DNA from: Entrophospora sp. SA101
Lineage: Eukaryota > Glomeromycota > Glomeromycetes > Entrophosporales > Entrophosporaceae
NCBI GenBank assembly: GCA_958430865.1
Contig: CAUDNR010003135.1
Coordinates: forward strand, 61,841-79,430
Length of the DNA: 17,590 nt
Direction of reading: 5' to 3'
A program made the translations under genes and the position numbers. Positions 16,346-17,590 of this stretch are shown here, piece by piece (position 1 is the stretch's first letter; each line of letters opens with the position of its first letter). The notes under the pieces were generated by a model that searched no databases, was not told the origin of the DNA, and was given only the letters and a program-made list of their open reading frames with translations.

Positions 16346-16939
16346 GTTCGTAACGATTAATTAAAAAACAATATATAGTTATAATAAATACAGAAATAAA
16401 TAATTATTAAAATCTATTATAGTAATGGTGACCACTTTTTTTCAAAAATAGTTTCAGCCACCACCGTTATGATCATTATTTAGAAAAAAAGATTAAGTTT
16501 ATGCATCGATTTCACTAATCTTTTAAAAGTTCTATATTAATAACAATAACAAGTTAATACTTATAAATGAAATAATTTTTAAATTAATGCTAATTCTAAC
16601 GTGGGACATCTTTAAAATCATCAATTTAACAATCTAGAAATTTTTGGATTGGTGGTGAGATTTTTATATCATCTTTATATATTGAATTCTTAATTTCCTA
16701 ATTATAGAATATCAGTCAGCATGTTATGATGTGGTACAATAATAATTATGGTAATGATAAATAAAAACATTTACTTTTTTTATAATATTTCCATCGCCTG
16801 AAAAATGTGGAAGCACATTAAATGAAAGCAAACGATCAACCCTAATGATATATTGTATGGTGATGATAGTAATAATGAATAAGTTAATTAACTTAAATAA
16901 TTTTATTAAACATTTTAAAAATAAATAAATATTCATCTT
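16346..16939. other. Spacer and 3' UTR of the VPS9 gene
   Basis: No gene is supported. The minus-strand frame at 16724-16936 lies within the expected 3' UTR of the VPS9-domain gene and has an AT-driven, Ile/Leu/Asn-rich translation. Confidence 0.45.
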
Positions 16940-17590
16940 TTACATTGATGAGGATGAAGATTTACGTTTTCGGTGTTGTTGCGGCTGTTGCATTTCGTTT
17001 TCTTGTTTAGCTTCATCAATGCCAGGAGTTATTGTAGATTTTGTTGAGGGCAATTTATTAACATTGTTTTTATTATTAATATTGTCCTTATCGAAAAATA
17101 TATCATTTGATCCAAGAATACGACCAAACAACTTATAAGAAGAATCAAATGCGTCAGTGATAACTTTTACACCACTATCAGCCACTTTAACTATTTCATG
17201 CCCAACCCTCCTACCACTACTGCTGTTAATAATGTTATTGTTGTTTAAATCCAAGTAATCAGCAGTCTCTAAAAATCCAATAACTGCTAGAATATTTGTT
17301 AAACAGTATGACATTTCGTTATCTATTAAATTTCTTACTCTAAATCTCTGTATAAATCTTTTTTTTTTGAGAGAAACATGTATACATAATTATATTATAT
17401 TAAATATAACATTTTCAATAAAATAAATATAATAATGTTTAATAATAAGCATTTATAAATATTTAAAACTCACCTTAGATTAGAAATTAATTTTTTTGGA
17501 TTGGATTTAATAATAATGTGAATTAATAATGGTAAGATTAGATGTGCTATTGAATTATTATCAGAGTTTATTGATGATTTTTCAAATTCT
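16940..17590 (-). CDS. VPS9-domain protein (Rab5-type GEF), 3' part
   Basis: The gene enters from beyond the window end. The visible part gives 177 aa from two exons (17590-17474 and 17357-16940). Exon one has IAHLILPLLIHIIIKSNPKK then LISNL, and exon two opens with RFIQRF and continues to NEMSYCLTNILAVIGFLETA. Together they match the end of a VPS9 domain, whose members show the pattern D-x-LP-x-LIYV-IKANP-x-L-x-SN-x-FI-x-RF and Y-x-LTN-x-x-A-x-x-FI. VPS9 proteins are guanine-nucleotide exchange factors for Rab5/Vps21 GTPases in endocytosis and endosome fusion. The catalytic Asp that usually precedes the LP motif is replaced here (IAHLILP), but the upstream helices are outside the window. After the domain come a DSSYKLFGRIL segment and a low-complexity Asn-, Gln- and Ser-rich tail ending RKRKSSSSSM. 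The stop is TAA at 16940-16942. Confidence 0.78.
17358..17473 (-). other. Intron, 116 bp, in VPS9-domain gene
   Basis: The donor is GTGAGT after CTAAG, and the acceptor AG follows an A-run on the minus strand (17359-17358). Using it completes the codon AGA and gives SNLRFIQRF, the expected VPS9 sequence. The alternative acceptor at ATACAG brings an early stop, so the upstream AG is preferred. Confidence 0.75.

Noticed and set aside
16724..16936. 70-aa minus-strand ORF
   Set aside because: It lies in the expected 3' UTR of the VPS9-domain gene and has low-complexity hydrophobic content.
1..17590. tRNA, rRNA, CRISPR or bacterial-style operon features
   Set aside because: No A/B-box tRNA pattern, rRNA-like segment or regularly spaced repeats with unique spacers were seen. 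The tandem repeats have no spacers.

Overview
The window looks like eukaryotic nuclear DNA from a very AT-rich, repeat-rich fungal genome. The evidence is spliced genes with GT-AG introns of about 103 and 116 bp, AATAAA-type 3' ends, long AT-only spacers, many microsatellites, and several decayed TIR (class II) transposons. Gene content and base composition fit an arbuscular mycorrhizal fungus of the Glomeromycotina (Rhizophagus-like). That assignment is inference and has not been searched.

Layout. Positions 1-250 hold a short, possibly real ORF end on the minus strand. It abuts a ~1.07-kb TIR element (249-1317) built around a higher-order tandem repeat. From 1320 to 3200 there is AT-rich spacer with two short tandem duplications. 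Positions 3260-4025 hold a pseudogene broken by about three frameshifts. A small GC-rich island at 4218-4311 and A-rich simple repeats follow. Positions 4951-5451 hold an intact, intronless gene for a secreted ML-domain (MD-2/NPC2-type lipid-binding) protein, with a TATA box and a six-copy tandem repeat in its leader. A strong hairpin (5883-5933), a small gene relic (6089-6366) and long empty spacer come next. An ~852-bp TIR element (8035-8886) carries the C-terminal remnant of a DDE transposase on the minus strand. A 66-aa small secreted peptide gene sits at 9066-9266.

Right after it is a dead Tc1/mariner element (about 9398-11181). Its transposase reading frame is interrupted by two nested miniature elements of about 141 and 144 bp. 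Positions 11200-12650 hold microsatellites and scrambled terminal-repeat-like motifs, followed by an unrecognised ORF (12649-13077). On the minus strand, 14831-13247 is a two-exon gene for a secreted or membrane-anchored serine beta-lactamase-fold hydrolase of 493 aa. A second 733-bp non-autonomous TIR element with a perfect 25-bp TIR lies at 15612-16344. The window ends inside the 3' part of a minus-strand VPS9-domain (Rab5-type GEF) gene.

There is no operon-like cooperation here. The convincing host genes (ML protein, small secreted peptide, beta-lactamase-fold hydrolase, VPS9 protein) are independent and separated by transposon debris. Three of the four carry N-terminal secretion signals. 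I found no tRNA, rRNA or CRISPR array. The most notable material is the small secreted cysteine peptide beside the Tc1 wreck, the nested MITEs, and a group of CAGTCAAA-ended, TA-flanked elements with repeated subterminal motifs.
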